The notes under the pieces were generated by a model. The model was not told the origin of the DNA. It worked only from the letters and a program-made list of their open reading frames with translations, and made no database searches. From contig NC_051121.1 in NCBI RefSeq assembly GCF_014839805.1, positions 6,927,116-6,991,115 of the forward strand: a DNA stretch of 64,000 nucleotides. Reading direction: 5' to 3'. A program made the position numbers and the translations under genes. Shown in pieces: positions 11,511-24,260 of this stretch; position 1 is the stretch's first letter; each line of letters starts with the position of its first letter. The DNA comes from Manduca sexta (lineage: Eukaryota > Arthropoda > Insecta > Lepidoptera > Sphingidae).

Positions 11511-13257
11511 CCAATAAAATTTCTAATTCTGTTACACAACATCTACTTATTATTAGAAAGACTCATTTTTAACCCTAATTTTATTTTCCAAACAAATACC
11601 CATATATTTAGTTTCTCCTGGCGTTAAAAACAGGTTTGACACAATTTATAGTACGAAAAGCAATAAAAACTACACAGTTTTTGCGCAGTCGCCAAATAGT
11701 CTGCTCCCGACACATAATTTGTCGCAGTGTTGACACATTGTAGCAAATATATCATTAATAGTGTGTTTATAAAAAAAATAACATATTTGAAGACATTACA
11801 AGCTATATTTTAAAGATACAAGTATGCCTTGTGGACCCTTGTCAATACATTAATATGCAAAGTCCTAACATTGTTCTATACTTATAATTTTGAGGTTTCC
11901 TTGTGTACACACTGGCTTCTGATCTTTTTCATTTCCAATTATCAACACAATAGCCCTTACATGATAACAATGTGAGAGCTAAGGTTTATTATTAATTATA
12001 TTTTATCTGGAAATATCCTAACTACCCAATGTATATGTACCGGACACCTCAGATCATTCGTCGAAACATGCAACTATGATAAGTTTTCTTCAGCTATCTT
12101 CTAGTTAGCAGAATATTTTCGTAATAATACCGCAATTTATCCATTAATTACCTAAACTGTACTAGCTCTCAATCATCTTTTAATATTTGAAATAATCTTC
12201 CAAGAACTTTTAAATCATAATCACCTTCAGATTTGTAAAATACACGCGAACTCATAATTTACCCGTAACGATAGCCAATAACCTAACCAGCTAATTTTAT
12301 TTTTTTATTTACCTACAGAATTAAAGCGATGGACTCAGCAAAATGGCGGTCTAAACATATTTTTAAAAGCTATTCTAAATGTATGGGATATTGTATAAAA
12401 AATAAATTAAACAAAATATTTTTACAATATTTATGATTACTCGGGTTGTTTAAAATCTTTATATTATGGATATCATTTCATTAATTTCATGATGAAATTG
12501 CCAATAAAATTGTTTACTCTATGCATCTCCTAAAGTATCCATCATTTTATTTTACAACTAATACTATCAAATAGCCAACTTAATAAGAATATACTTAATA
12601 TAATATAATTTTAATACTTTAAAATTTGCAAACCGACCAATATGTGACTTAAAAAAATCATAAATCTGCCACATTACCGGTCGTAACTCATGCGCCGTAA
12701 ATATATGGGACGAAGCTCAAGGCCTGTTCGGGGGATGGCCTCAGAGAATCACTACATTTTTCAACATTGTATTTTTGCCAACGCATCACGCTAGTCACGT
12801 GTGTCGTAAATAACCACGTAGTCACCTGACAAGCCCCTAGTCTGTGACGTCTCTGTTGGTCTAATTACCTGTCATGTGGATAACGTGCGACGCGCCTGCA
12901 AACCCATAAGTCGTCAGTATTGGCAATCGTAATATATTATTGTTACACGTGTTTGTCAAACATTATAGTTGTCAGTCACAAATTTTAGAAATATTATCTC
13001 CAAAATCAGTCAAGCAGATTGATATTTTTTTAAAATGTTGGGGTATTTCTTAGGCTATTTAAATTAAAGTATATGTAATTCTAGAGTAGATATATACGTT
13101 TTTAAGTTTTCTGTTTGACTAGAGAAAAATATGTTGTTAATGATAGGAAGCAACCATACTATTACGATATAAAATATAGTTTGTTGGAGTGGATTAATCT
13201 CTACGGACATGAGCCAAAAAGAGCCACGTACTCAAATTAATTAGTTTTTGGGACCTC
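11511..13257. other. Intergenic; CpG-richer island at 12660-12960
   Basis: Mostly AT-rich with no gene. The segment 12660-12960 is clearly richer in GC and has several CACGTG/TGACGT-type words (for example GTCACGTGTGTCG). It is a candidate regulatory region or decayed repeat. Confidence 0.4.
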
Positions 13258-13539
13258 AATCTGCTTACCGACATAGCCCTTAGAGTTGCGAAACTCAAGT
13301 AGCAGAGGGCAGGACACATAGCTCATAGACGTGATGACCATTGGGGCGCAAAAGTTCTGGAGTGGCGACCATAATACGCAGCGTAGGCAAGCCCACCACT
13401 TGATAGACCGACGACCTGGTGAGGGTCGCTGGAGTCCAATGGATGAGGGCGGCCCAGAACCGGTCCCTATGGCGCTCAATGGGGGAGACCTATGTCCAGC
13501 AGTGGACAGTTCCCGGCTGATATGATGAATCTGCTTACC
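13258..13539 (+). mobile_element. RTE-like LINE 3' end nested in repeat family D
   Basis: Shares AGAGTTGCGAAACTCAAG and the C-terminal coding end (about 13282-13520) with the 2751-2992 copy, but has stops and a small internal insertion. The 12-mer AATCTGCTTACC flanks it at 13258-13269 and 13528-13539. Sequence after the right copy (CATCAAGTGCAGTGGGG) matches repeat family D, so the LINE inserted into an older family D element. Confidence 0.8.
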
Positions 13540-13580
13540 ATCAAGTGCAGTGGGGCCACGTTGGCGTGCACGTATGAAAA
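13531..13580 (+). repeat. Repeat family D, right part split by the LINE insertion
   Basis: Matches CATCAGGTGCAGTGGGTCAC and the A-run end of the copy at 325-556. The left part lies before 13270. Confidence 0.6.
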
Positions 13581-13985
13581 AAATAGATCTAACAACCAGC
13601 TTCTACGCTCATTTTTGTATAATTTACGAACTTAGGTACCTACCTGTCTAATTTAAATTTGTCACCGTAATCTCAAGGTCGTACAATCTCTTAAATGCAC
13701 TATTTTTAAACACGTTATTATTCTAAACAATCAATATACGCAGGAATCCACTGATTTACATAATATCAGGCTCCGAGAATACCTTACGATTGTCCGACGT
13801 CAACCGGTTGAAACTAGTTGAATCTAGCTATCAACTCATCTTCAGACTGCAATCTAGATTTGTGTATTTATTTTATTTATCAAACAATTTTATAGTATGT
13901 AAATGTGGTGTTTTATTATAGATGTTAGTCTGGAAATATAATACGTAAAAGTCCGAATACGATAATTTATCTAATTCAATAAAAG

Positions 13986-14212
13986 ACTGACTCAATGGCG
14001 TAGTTGTATTATTACGGTTCGACTGCAGTGTTGAGGTTTAGGGTTCGATGCCCGGGTCGGGCAGTGTTATTGGGTTTTTCTACTTATCATCACGGAGTCT
14101 GGAATTTGTGCCCGATATGGCGATAGGCTCGCCTGGTATCACATCATAAGACGAAATACACACGACGGAAAGTGAATGCACCAGTTTCGCCTTAGCCTAC
14201 CTAGTCTTGAAC
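13986..14212 (+). repeat. SINE family B copy
   Basis: It has the head GGCGTAGTTGTATTATTACG, the B-box-like GGTTCGATGCCCGGG, and the body GGAATTTGTGCCCGATATGG with GGCTCGCC. Its tail has lost the (TG)n end. Confidence 0.8.
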
Positions 14213-15177
14213 TAAAAATCGCAAGTTTATTTTATTCATGCGTTTAGATAAATCACACTATAAAATTGTAACTAGTAAAGCCCCGCTTACAATATCAAAT
14301 GAGTCTTTCCCACTATCACAGCGAAAACTTGGTAAATCATGAATAGCCGCTACCAATCCCCTTTGCTGACCTATTCCAAAGCGCCACGATGTCAAATGTG
14401 CGTTATCACCCGATGTAGAGTAGTAATTTCGTCATGATCGTTTGAAAATATCGAGATACTCACAGTAAGCTTGTTTATACTCAGAATAAAACAGAAGAAA
14501 ATACAATTACTATAAAAGAAGCAGTAAATTCGTGATATAATTTCAAGAATCGTCTAAGCTAAGTTGCTTGTGTACCATCTACAATCAAAAACATGCCTTG
14601 GTAAATATAGTGGGTACTAGGCAAGATGGAGCAATAAACTATGAAATGGATTCCTCATGGAAGAGACGCGCTAAATACGATTTAGCAAAGGACAATTTAA
14701 ACATTACAGCGAGGGAACGACAGTTTTTCCTCTATTCTAACGCGTACTGATTGCAATTTCTTTATATACGTAGCAAGTACTAAAAGTAAACTCTTTTCAC
14801 TGACACGAAGAGTATTTTTTATTTAAAAGCATCCAGTGTGAGAAAATATTTCCTGTAATTTTTCAATAAACTGTTAAATCTGGATTTGTAACTTTGTTTA
14901 GTTTGACGACGGTTCTAAGAAGTTATTACATCAAAGAGTTAAAATATAAACAAATATTAATACAAGTTTAAAATAAATTTGAGTAATTGCAAATAATATC
15001 TACTTTAATTCAACGCTTCTTTGTATAATAATCTTAAACCCCGAATGATCCTCAGCTGGCTCGGGTCCAAGATCCCTGCAGTTCAACCAACTGTATTGAT
15101 ATAAAATTTTAATTAACACGCTCCTAAGAAGTAATAACTGAAGTAAACATTTGTTATAATAATATTACAACTCACAT
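14213..15177. other. Intergenic, no gene seen
   Basis: AT-rich DNA. A 60-codon plus-strand frame at 14568-14750 lacks any recognisable motif and is treated as chance. Confidence 0.45.
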
Positions 15178-15412
15178 CGGCCTTTTATCTCCGAAGACGT
15201 AGGCAGAGGCGCAGTTCTAGTGCACCCACTTTTCGCCGTGCGTATTCTGTCCCATGATGTCTTAGTGGGTGAGCCTATCGTCATATCAAGAACAAATTCC
15301 AGACTCCAGATTGATACTGAGTAGAAAAACCCAATATCACTGCCCGACCCAAGACCTCAACACTGCAGTCGTACTTTAATACAACTACGCCGCCAAGGCA
15401 ACCTACTAGTAA
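15178..15412 (-). repeat. SINE family B copy
   Basis: Read on the minus strand it has the head GTTGCCTTGGCGGCGTAGTT, the body with GAATTTGTTCTTGATATGAC, and the end GGAGATAAAAGGCCGATG. Confidence 0.78.
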
Positions 15413-18185
15413 AATAACAATTTTTCTAAAAAATATGGATCAAAAAATCTAACCAAAAAGATAGTAAAGGAGTAATTTATGGTCAAGGATGTTTCAGCCA
15501 AGGCGGCGCCTTACGCCTCCAACCGACCTAGATCCAGACTCCACCAACCCAACCAAAATCTAGAACAAAAACGTCCACTTCCAAAACAGTTGTAACTTAC
15601 AATATCTTTTGCCACATCGTTGCTTTCGTAACAAACCATTCGGTTTATTACGTACACAAAACATTCGGTGGAAAAATAGGTGAAAACACAGCCATAACCT
15701 GGTTGGACGAAGTCAAAACTCTGTAACTAGGTCGCACGGGTTAACGGGTGCAGAAATAAAGCCGATTGACGTAAGCCAATGTGCGGTTTGAATATATGCG
15801 CCGATGCAAGCGAGGCGCGCGCCCCTGTTGCTGACAAGTATCGTTTGCACGTGCATCCGAAATGTTGAGTCTCGTGTTTTGATTTTGCGTAAACAGTAAG
15901 GTTAGATATAATGTATTGTTATGTAGTTCCGTCATACAGACATACGTCACATGTCATTGCCAAGGTCATTCATTTATAAAAAATTCTGGTACTTTGTAAT
16001 TCACAGAAGGAATTAATAGTGACTTACATGCATTAATCTGCGATAAAATTGCTTAAATTCTTTCACATTATTTGTAAATATCATTATTAATCATTATTAA
16101 ATATCCTTGATGAAAATTTGAAACATATTATAATTCTCAAATTGAACCAGGCATACTACAGTAGTTTACACCCCACAATCTTGAAAGTGCTTATGCAAAT
16201 GATTACTAAATTAACCGAGGCATTGCACTCATAACTTTATGTTTTAAAAGCGTCTACATCTGTCAAACTGAACTCAAACACGCAATTTTCACTGAGTTTT
16301 ATTGAGGAGAAAGTTTACCCAAGTTTCCTTATTACATTTGGGTCAAGACGTACTGATTTAATCTGGCCTGGGTAATGTTGACTCTAATGAGGTTAGATAG
16401 GGTTTCTGGGCCTAATAAACTCTCATAGTAAGTGACTAAGAGTGCCTTTAACTTTTAAATAGTGTTTTGATTTTTGGTTCTCCAATAATTATCATTTGAC
16501 AAAGGTTTGTTCTTCAATTGCCAGTTACAAGTAACCTATCAACAAGTTATAACCTGACTGAATATAAAAGTGAGACAGTTGAACAATTTTATTTAAACAA
16601 CAGTCATTTTCGATTTGTTTGTATATACTACGAATAACTTTTATTTTATTTAATTGACCCATAAGGAAATTTCTTAATGACTGCAAGTATGCTCGAAGTT
16701 TAATAACGATTTTTTAGCAAGAAGTTTACTGATCAAACTTACACTTTACAAGCCCAAATAAAAAGTAGTCCTTGCCTTCACAGATCTTACCACAAGCTAA
16801 AAGTATTTGCATATCATTCAATTTTTAATACCATTCATTTCATTAACCAGTATTTCATTTCAAACGAGATTCTAAGAAGCGAGGCGTAGCTGTCGATACG
16901 AAAATAAACGTTTGGATTTAGCGCATCCTTGGGTTGATGGCGGTTCGTTCCTCTTCGTATTGAGAACAATGACGTAATACGAGTAATCCTTCATCGGTCG
17001 CACGACACTACAAACTTTGTAATGGTGTAATTTTTTTTTTAATGCGTTCACAAACATTTGTTACACTAATCAAAATCCATTTGCAGTAATTTAACTTAGT
17101 GCACTGCATAAAAAAGTGAACACTTCATGTAAATAAAGAGGACATTGTGCCCAAAAAAAAAAGAAACGAAAAAAATTACAACAAAAAATAAAGAAATAAT
17201 AATAACTTATAAATAGTCAAGCTAACGTTACAAAATATTGCAGTTATGTTATATTTAGATAAAAATATTAATTGCACAACATAGCTAAATATTTTTAAGG
17301 TGTTTTAATTGCTTTTCAAATGTAAATAAACTTGTGCCAATTAATTACAATTTAGAAATGTTAATTTAATATCGAAATCTTTCGGTGTTTCGGGTTGTTT
17401 TTGGAAACCGTTTTAATAATAGCGACAACAAATCAGTATTATAATGGACCAAGTTTGTTTATTTAGACGTGATAGATAATATTTGTAACTACATAACATT
17501 CTTCTTTCATTGATTGGACGATAATCCTCAAGTTTAATCTACATTTATGTCAAAACGGACTTTGATACATAGTTTAAATTAGTGCAGTTCCCTTCAAAAT
17601 TCATCGAAGTAAAACCTTTCCTACATCTATATTTTGGATAAATTATGATAATTATAACATTAACAATTCAAATGATCAAAGAGTTTACAGTAGATAAATC
17701 TCGTATGCGTTCTTGCGTCATAGTGCACGTTTGTATAAACTTTGATAATACCGTTTCAGACAACACCCAAGTTGGATTAACAATGTAAACGTTTTGAAAA
17801 TAAAGTCAGTTACGTAAATATAATCCTTATTGAAAACTGTTTTCCATCCGTGTTTTGATATAAGATTAGTTTAATGTCTAATACCTACTTGTAAAACAAG
17901 TATACTTTGAGAATAGAAGATTTTTCAATAGATGTGCTTTTAGAATATTATATTTATAATTCTAATACTGCTTAAGAAATTGGTAAACTAAAAAAAAATG
18001 TTATATTTGCTATGCTTTTCGAACCACTTTAACTGCTGGGTTGTACCAAATTATAGATTTTTCAAGAGAATCGTAGAGTAAGTACTTTTTAGAGCCTTTA
18101 TGTCGTAGGTTAATGTTAATAATCATTATTTAAGAACTTGTTACAATATTTATTGTAACTGCCATTTGTTATAGGTAATAATTCT
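15413..18185. other. Intergenic; CpG-richer patch at 15720-15900
   Basis: No gene supported. The patch at 15720-15900 contains GCACGTGC (an E-box) and GAGGCGCGCGCCCC. It may be regulatory. The remainder is AT-rich. Confidence 0.4.
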
Positions 18186-18325
18186 AAGTTCTCTTTAGGA
18201 ATTTCGAGGGTGTGTGAAGTCTACCAATCCGCACTAGGCCAGCTTGGTGGACTAAGGCCTAATCCCTGTCAGTTGCAGACGAGGCCCGTGCCCAGCAGTG
18301 GGACAGAATATAATACAGGGCTGGT
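18186..18325 (+). repeat. SINE family A 3' fragment
   Basis: Contains TCTACCAATCCGCACTAGGC, GTGGACTAAGGCCTAATCCC and CCCAGCAGTGGGACAGAATA, then TACAGGGCTGG. Only the 3' third is present. Confidence 0.82.
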
Positions 18326-18659
18326 ATAATTTTAAAGGTAAAAATTTGAATAATTTTCAAGCAAGCATAAGAATGTAAATTAATCTCATATCCGCCTTTA
18401 ACTACAACATAACTAATTATTTTCTATGAATTGTATAATCCTTGAGTGTTATATTACGTACTGTTGTATCGACCGATAATTGTACTAGGTTATCTGATTA
18501 TACCTTGTTTTTAGTAAGGATATAGTTACTCGTCAGCCTGAATTACGGAAAATGATAATGCTATCTACATCAGCCTTGTTGTGAATGATCATGTTGAATG
18601 AATTAATGAATAACAAGTCTATTATTAACTATGGACACATTATTTATTACGATCTATAT

Positions 18660-18962
18660 TGTATTGGCGTTGCTCGCGACTTTACCTGCGTGAGAAGACT
18701 TTCCCGCCACAAAAGTTTCTAAAAGAATGTAGTGTTTCATAGCGTCATCTGTAGGACGCCAGCGTTATGTATGTAAAAATTAAAGTTATAACAAATAATT
18801 TTCCATGGAAGAAAATTACCAGGATTAAATATGTGTTAATCCAGGATATGGTCTATCCATGTGCCAAATTTCGTCTGAATCAGTTTATTTGTTTCTGCGT
18901 TTAGTTCTAACAAACATCTGAACATTTCACAAGCTTTCGCATTTTTAATATTAGTTACATTT
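18660..18962 (+). repeat. Interspersed repeat family E
   Basis: Matches 24815-25112 and 44655-44905 in order along the element: TGTTAATCCAGGATATGGT, the TTTCTGCGTTTAGTTCTAAC block, and CTTTCGCATTTTTAATATTA at the 3' end. The class is not certain (it could be a LINE 3' end or a non-autonomous element). Confidence 0.7.
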
Positions 18963-19896
18963 GTGTACAGTATTTTGTTTAACGAATGTATTATTATGAA
19001 TTGTCCACGTCATGCTAACATAGCAAAATGTCAATCTAGAATATTGTTTTATACACGGCTTTATTTTATCAAAGGCTATTTCGATCCACACTGGCCTCGT
19101 ATGGTTTAATAGATATTAGGATTTCTAATATCATCAGGTACCTAGTCTGACTAAATTAAGTAATGTACTACGCTTTGTTTTTCTTACTTACCTACGTTAA
19201 TACTTATTTTTGGAGAGAGATATTTCCATAAAATGATTTCGTTTAAACTTGTAATTAACAATGTCTAGATAGAGCGAAATGTAGAAGTACATCGACGAAA
19301 GGCGATCCCACTATCATGTGATATCCATGGTTAAGAAGAGAGAATAAGAGAAATTGGCCATTTAAAGCTACAAGCAAAACCTATTATTAGATATTTTCGA
19401 CAATGTGTCTTCTTTGTTTACACCAAAAGTCCAGAATCTGAAACAAATTGGTATCATTAATTGAACCTAAAACTATAATCATACACTCGCTGTAACCAGT
19501 GAGGTCATAATAAATTGTCAATGCATGCCCTTATGTGACCAAGATCAATGCAGGAATTTTAATTGAGGTGCCTTCATCACAGGATGACGATTATTAACCC
19601 AATCAACATGTCGAGATACTTCCAGATTACTAATTGCGTAATGCTAATTGGTTTTAATTACTAGTAACTCTAGAACTTTCCACAAAGTTTTCAGCACTAA
19701 TTGAGTTGATGGTGTAATTGGTTTGGATGTTATTATGTTATGGCGTTTCCATGTATTGCAGCGTGGTTATCTATATTGCCATCAAATATTAACTTGTAGA
19801 CAATCAATAAATGTTGTTACTAGATTGTTCAGGAGTTGAGCGAATGTGGAAGGCATTAGTGGGATTTCAGGTCCATGTTTAACACATTTCTAGCTC
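18963..19896. other. Intergenic, no gene seen
   Basis: AT-rich DNA with no supported feature. Confidence 0.45.
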
Positions 19897-19965
19897 TCGT
19901 CATCGTCAGCCGCAGAATGTCTATTGCTGAACATTGGCCTCCCCCAAGATCTAGATCGACTTATT
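19897..19965 (-). mobile_element. RTE-like LINE 3' tail fragment
   Basis: Read on the minus strand it gives TTGGGGGAGGCCAATGTTCA followed by GCAATAGACATTCTGCGGCTG and a GATGACGA tail. This matches the GGGGGAGGCCTATGTTCAGC ends of the other RTE tails here, but it is short and decayed. Confidence 0.6.
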
Positions 19966-20395
19966 CGACTTATTCCATCGACTTTTATTAGCTCATCTGT
20001 CCAACTTTTTTAAAGCTTCGCATTTGTAGATATAAAATTATTGTTATGTTCGCTGGAAATCTAAAACGGTGACTAACCTCGGATGTGATATGGTGTCCGT
20101 ATAACAATTGCCCAGAAAACACGCTCATGTCATTTAGTTGGAACACTATTATATTAAATAATTACTCAGTGGCATTTTAATTGTCTCAAATGAAAACAGA
20201 GAACCCAAGGTTCCACGTCACTGCAAACCAGACTGTACTGGCGACAACCGAACTGATTTGATAGTTTAAACTGTTCATTCCTTGGACTCTAGGAGAATGA
20301 CAATCAAAATGTAGACGGATTTATTAGCATTCGCCTACGTCATGCGATCTGGAAGTTTTGTGGTAGAATTATATGCAGATAGTCTGACATATACC

Positions 20396-21697
20396 TAGTC
20401 TTGCCATAAATATTGTAATAAAGAAAAAAGAAAATTGTTAACTGCAAATAACATTTATTACTTTTACAGTGTGTCAGTTTAATACATAAATATAAAACAA
20501 TTAAAAATATAAAAAGCTTATTCGAAGTGGTCTCCATTGGCTGCAATACAGTCCTTTAAACGATGAGGCCAGTTATCAATAGAAGCACGCACTCTTTCCA
20601 TGGGAAAATTCTTCACTGCCAATCGTATAGATTGTTTTAGGGACTCCAAATTATCATGGCGTTTAGAGCAAGCTGTACTCTCTAAAACTGACCACAAATC
20701 ATAATCCAGCGGATTAAGATCGGGACTAGACGACGGCCAGTCTTCAGCTCTGATGAAGTCCGAAACGTTCGATTCCAACCAAGACTGCGTGGACCGAGCT
20801 TTATGACCCGGCGCCGAGTCTTGCTGGAAGGACCATACTTGGTTATTGAACATGGTGATGTTAAGGGGCTTAACTACCTTCTCAAGAATGGTATCTTGAT
20901 ACACTTGTGCCGATGTTTTGATACCTTTTTCACAAAAATATGGCTCAGTCACTCCTTCATAGCTAACACCCCACCAAACCATCACTGAAGTCGGATAATG
21001 TCCACGTTGCACTCTGTCGACTAATTGGGAAGCTTCCTTAGAGCTTTGAGCATAAATACGGTCATTTTGTTTGTTAAAATGTTGCTCAATTGTAAAAATT
21101 TTCTCATCCGTAAACAAAATTTTTCTGTGACCTCCCTTTGCGTACCGCTTCAGTAGTTGTTTCGATTTTACCACCCTATTCTTCTTTAAATTATCAGTTA
21201 AGAAATGGCCAGTGCGTCTCTTATAGGCTGCAAGTCCTAAGTCATCTTTTAAAATACGCGACATGGTTCTAGGTGCTATCTTCATTTCCCGAGATAAAAT
21301 CTTTTGCTTTCGGACAGGATTTCTTCGAATTCTTTCCCTTACTGCTTTGACCACCTTTTTCGTACGAACACTACGTGGACGGCCAGATCTTTTCTGTCAC
21401 AAACAGAGGAGGTCTCATTGTACCTATTAATAGCCCGGTACACAAACATTTTACTAATACCAAGTGTATGGAGAGTTTTAAAAATTGCATTTGGCTCCAT
21501 ACCTACTTTGTGTAATGCTATCACAGCGATTCGGTTCTCTTTATCACCCCACACCATTTTAATATCGCAAAATATTTTACAATGTATTGGCGCCAAAATG
21601 AGAAAACACAATGAACAATCGTATAAAAATGACAGATTCGAAATTCAAATGTAATATTTTTTTATAATTAAGTGTAACAGTATTTATGGCCAGACTA
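20396..21697 (-). mobile_element. maT-type (DD37D) mariner transposon
   Basis: The element spans about 20398-21695 (1.3 kb), the usual size for a mariner. The terminal inverted repeats begin GTCTTGCCATAAATATTGT on the left and GTCTGGCCATAAATACTGT on the reverse complement of the right. Both ends are flanked by TA, the target duplication of all Tc1/mariner elements. It carries one transposase gene on the minus strand that is broken by a frameshift. The TIRs are still about 85-90% alike, so the insertion is not very ancient. Confidence 0.92.
20518..21557 (-). pseudogene. maT mariner transposase, frameshifted
   Basis: This encodes a DDE transposase that would cut and paste the element. The frame from the likely start (MVWGDKENR, 21557) gives an N-terminal helix-turn-helix DNA-binding region. 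Near 21385-21393, at a short A-run (coding strand), the frame slips by one base. The rest then reads in another frame (SGRPRSVRTKK onward) to the stop at 20518. The catalytic aspartates are in TDEK, QQDSAPGHK and SSPDLNPLDYDLW. Thirty-seven residues separate the second from the third, giving DD37D, the signature of the maT subfamily. The catalytic core is otherwise complete with no internal stop. I infer it is inactive because of the frameshift, unless that is an assembly error. Confidence 0.9.
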
Positions 21698-23934
21698 AGT
21701 ATAGGGCTATATCATTATCTTTCAAAATGTAGACAATCTGATGAAGTAGCTTTCTCTAGCGTGACTTATGGACTTAAAGAGCCTCTTATATCTCCCAATT
21801 ATATCGCAATTTATAAGTCGGTAAAGGGCAACACACCTTCGTTTCCTCTGCTTGCGTCAATGCTCATTGTGATGAACCTGTTTGCTAAAGATAAATTAGT
21901 GGCGAAGGATCATATAACCCTGCCGGCTTCCCTTGCGTAATTTATGGGAAATGTAATTGTTACAACAATTTGCGGAAGCATTTATGCAAGTACCTATATG
22001 CTGTGCCGAGTTTCCTTTCTGAAAACTTCATCCTTTGCCACTGAGATACAATAATTTATATCAACTATGTACTAGTCTCATAAATCAATATAACTGTATC
22101 TTTATATTTTACTGCATCATATGAAATGTGTTACTGTATTTCAGATCATGCGTTCATTCACCAAGCTATTCTTAGTTCCAGTAAATCTTCATGTTCCATT
22201 GAAGAAATGACTAGCTGGAATTGCTGCGAAACAATTTATGCCATTCGTTCGTTAGCGATCAAGCCAATAAGTGTCTGGTGACGCTTTTTACTTCATTCTT
22301 TTATCGTAAATGTTAATTCAGTATATCAAAGAAAAGCTTAACCTACGTTTTCTGGTTTGTCATAAAGATCACGTCCGTTTCCCAGAAAGAGACCTTCTTT
22401 CCATAATGTGGTGAACTAAAATTAAAATTTCGAATTGAATCCACATCCGAAATCTAACCAAGATACATCTAATTGTTTCTGAGGATGGAAAACTTATTAC
22501 TTATTCGATAAACAAAAAAACAATTGACTTTTACTTTAAAAACTCACTTAAAACATTACACTATTATATTGTCATCTAACGTATAAGCTATTACACCTTC
22601 AGAACTGTCGACTACAATCAACATAACTCCTGGATGACAACCGAAAGAGTAGACGTCCATGACATTGTGCGCACGCGTAGTTTAAAACCAGTATGGACCG
22701 GTGTATCATTAGATGTATTGGACGCTGCGATCAATTGCCGGCAGATATAACTGCCCTATTCAGCTATGTTGAAGATTTTACGTATCATGATACGCATATG
22801 AATGATGATATGCATGATAAAGCATGCTTTACAATCATTCAATCACAAATTATCATGATTTTCAATTAGATCTTAGAAATATTAGGTATCTATCAAGTAG
22901 CATATAAAGAAACTTTTATAATAACCAGTTTGATGTACTTATAAAATGCCGGTATCACTTAAATATTTTATGACAGAAAGATATTTTTGTTTTCTCTGAA
23001 CTCATCAAAAACCATCCGAACTTAACATATCGATGAACTTAACAGAATGCATCCTACCTGTAAATAAATAAATTGTATGGAGGTAATTTTAATCTCTTCA
23101 TAAACTTTAAGTGATTGTTTTCTTTTTGAAGACGAAACAAAAATGTGAGCGGGAATGGTTGCAAAGTTCAGTGTAGACAAGATAATAATATAATGCTAGA
23201 ACAATGTAAGTTTAGAATTTATAAAAATCAATTTAGGCATCGCGTAGACGCTGTCAACATCTAACCGAAAAATGTTACTATAAAACTAACAGTTACTGAC
23301 GGAACTTAGGCAGTGGTAACAAAGTTGGCCGGTTAACGAAATAAAAACATCTATAAAAGTGCCCTTCACATACAAAAAAATATAATCGTAAAAGATTCGA
23401 CGCAGTAAGGGAATATATTTCACACAATACACTACACGTAAACTGCATTAATTGTTCATACATCTGCAGTTTATACAAACAAACTAATATGAAGCGGAAG
23501 CTAGAATTTGGACTATGACATCATTAGCATAACGTAAATATTAACATCAAAAACAAGTTCGTGAGCTTCATCACGTACAAATTATTCTCTTACACGCTTA
23601 AAATATCTCATTACGTATCCGAATCTCATTACCATGTGACGCCACATGCATCCCACGCCACGTAATACAACGTAACTTCTAAAATCAATTAACTTGTTTC
23701 ATAGCCATGTTCTTTCGTAATAGTTAACGATTTTACATAATAAGTGAATCTTAGCCGAATTTCGGCCACGCGACTAATTTAACAGAGATGTGACAGGTAC
23801 TCAGAAGATATTATAGTGTAAGTGTGTGCGCAATACTTTGTTCGTTCACTCTCATAGTCCGGTCACACAGCAATTCTACATTATCGGAGAGAGTGCCTAC
23901 TGATCTGCCTACTGATCTGAGTGCGCCTGCATGA
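21698..23934. other. Intergenic, no gene seen
   Basis: No gene supported; an 84-codon frame at 21686-21940 begins inside the transposon end and lacks motifs. A 14-bp perfect palindrome lies at 22781-22794, and a 12-bp unit is tandemly doubled at 23895-23918. Confidence 0.45.
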
Positions 23935-24129
23935 TCAACAGATTTCCGTATTTTCCGAGGCATGGCGGTATCAGACCGCAACTTTTTGACTTGGAGCTGC
24001 GATTGAGCAATTTTTAAGATGGAAAAACCTAGTCACAATCATTTTGGTCCGACCCGGGATTCGCACCAAGGGCTTCATCGTGATCGTCATCCTCGTACCG
24101 CGTACGAATTATGATTACTCCACCGAAGC
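23935..24129 (-). repeat. tRNA-derived SINE (family F), single copy
   Basis: On the minus strand the head starts CTGCTTCGGTGGAGTAATCA and, about 45 bp later, has the B-box-like GGTGCGAATCCCGGGTCGGA. A and B promoter-like boxes at tRNA spacing with a non-tRNA body fit a SINE better than a tRNA gene. The 3' end is not clear. Confidence 0.6.
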
Positions 24130-24260
24130 AGACACTATTAATACAAGTAGAAGCAATGTAGGTATTATACAATTTTGAAGAATTTTATCAATGTTGTATT
24201 TTGAAAACGGGTCGGTATGCTGTTCAATAAAGATTGCATATTTCCATCAATCTAAGTATG

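Noticed and set aside
20803..20988. Plus-strand open frame inside the mariner
   Set aside because: It is antisense to the conserved transposase core.
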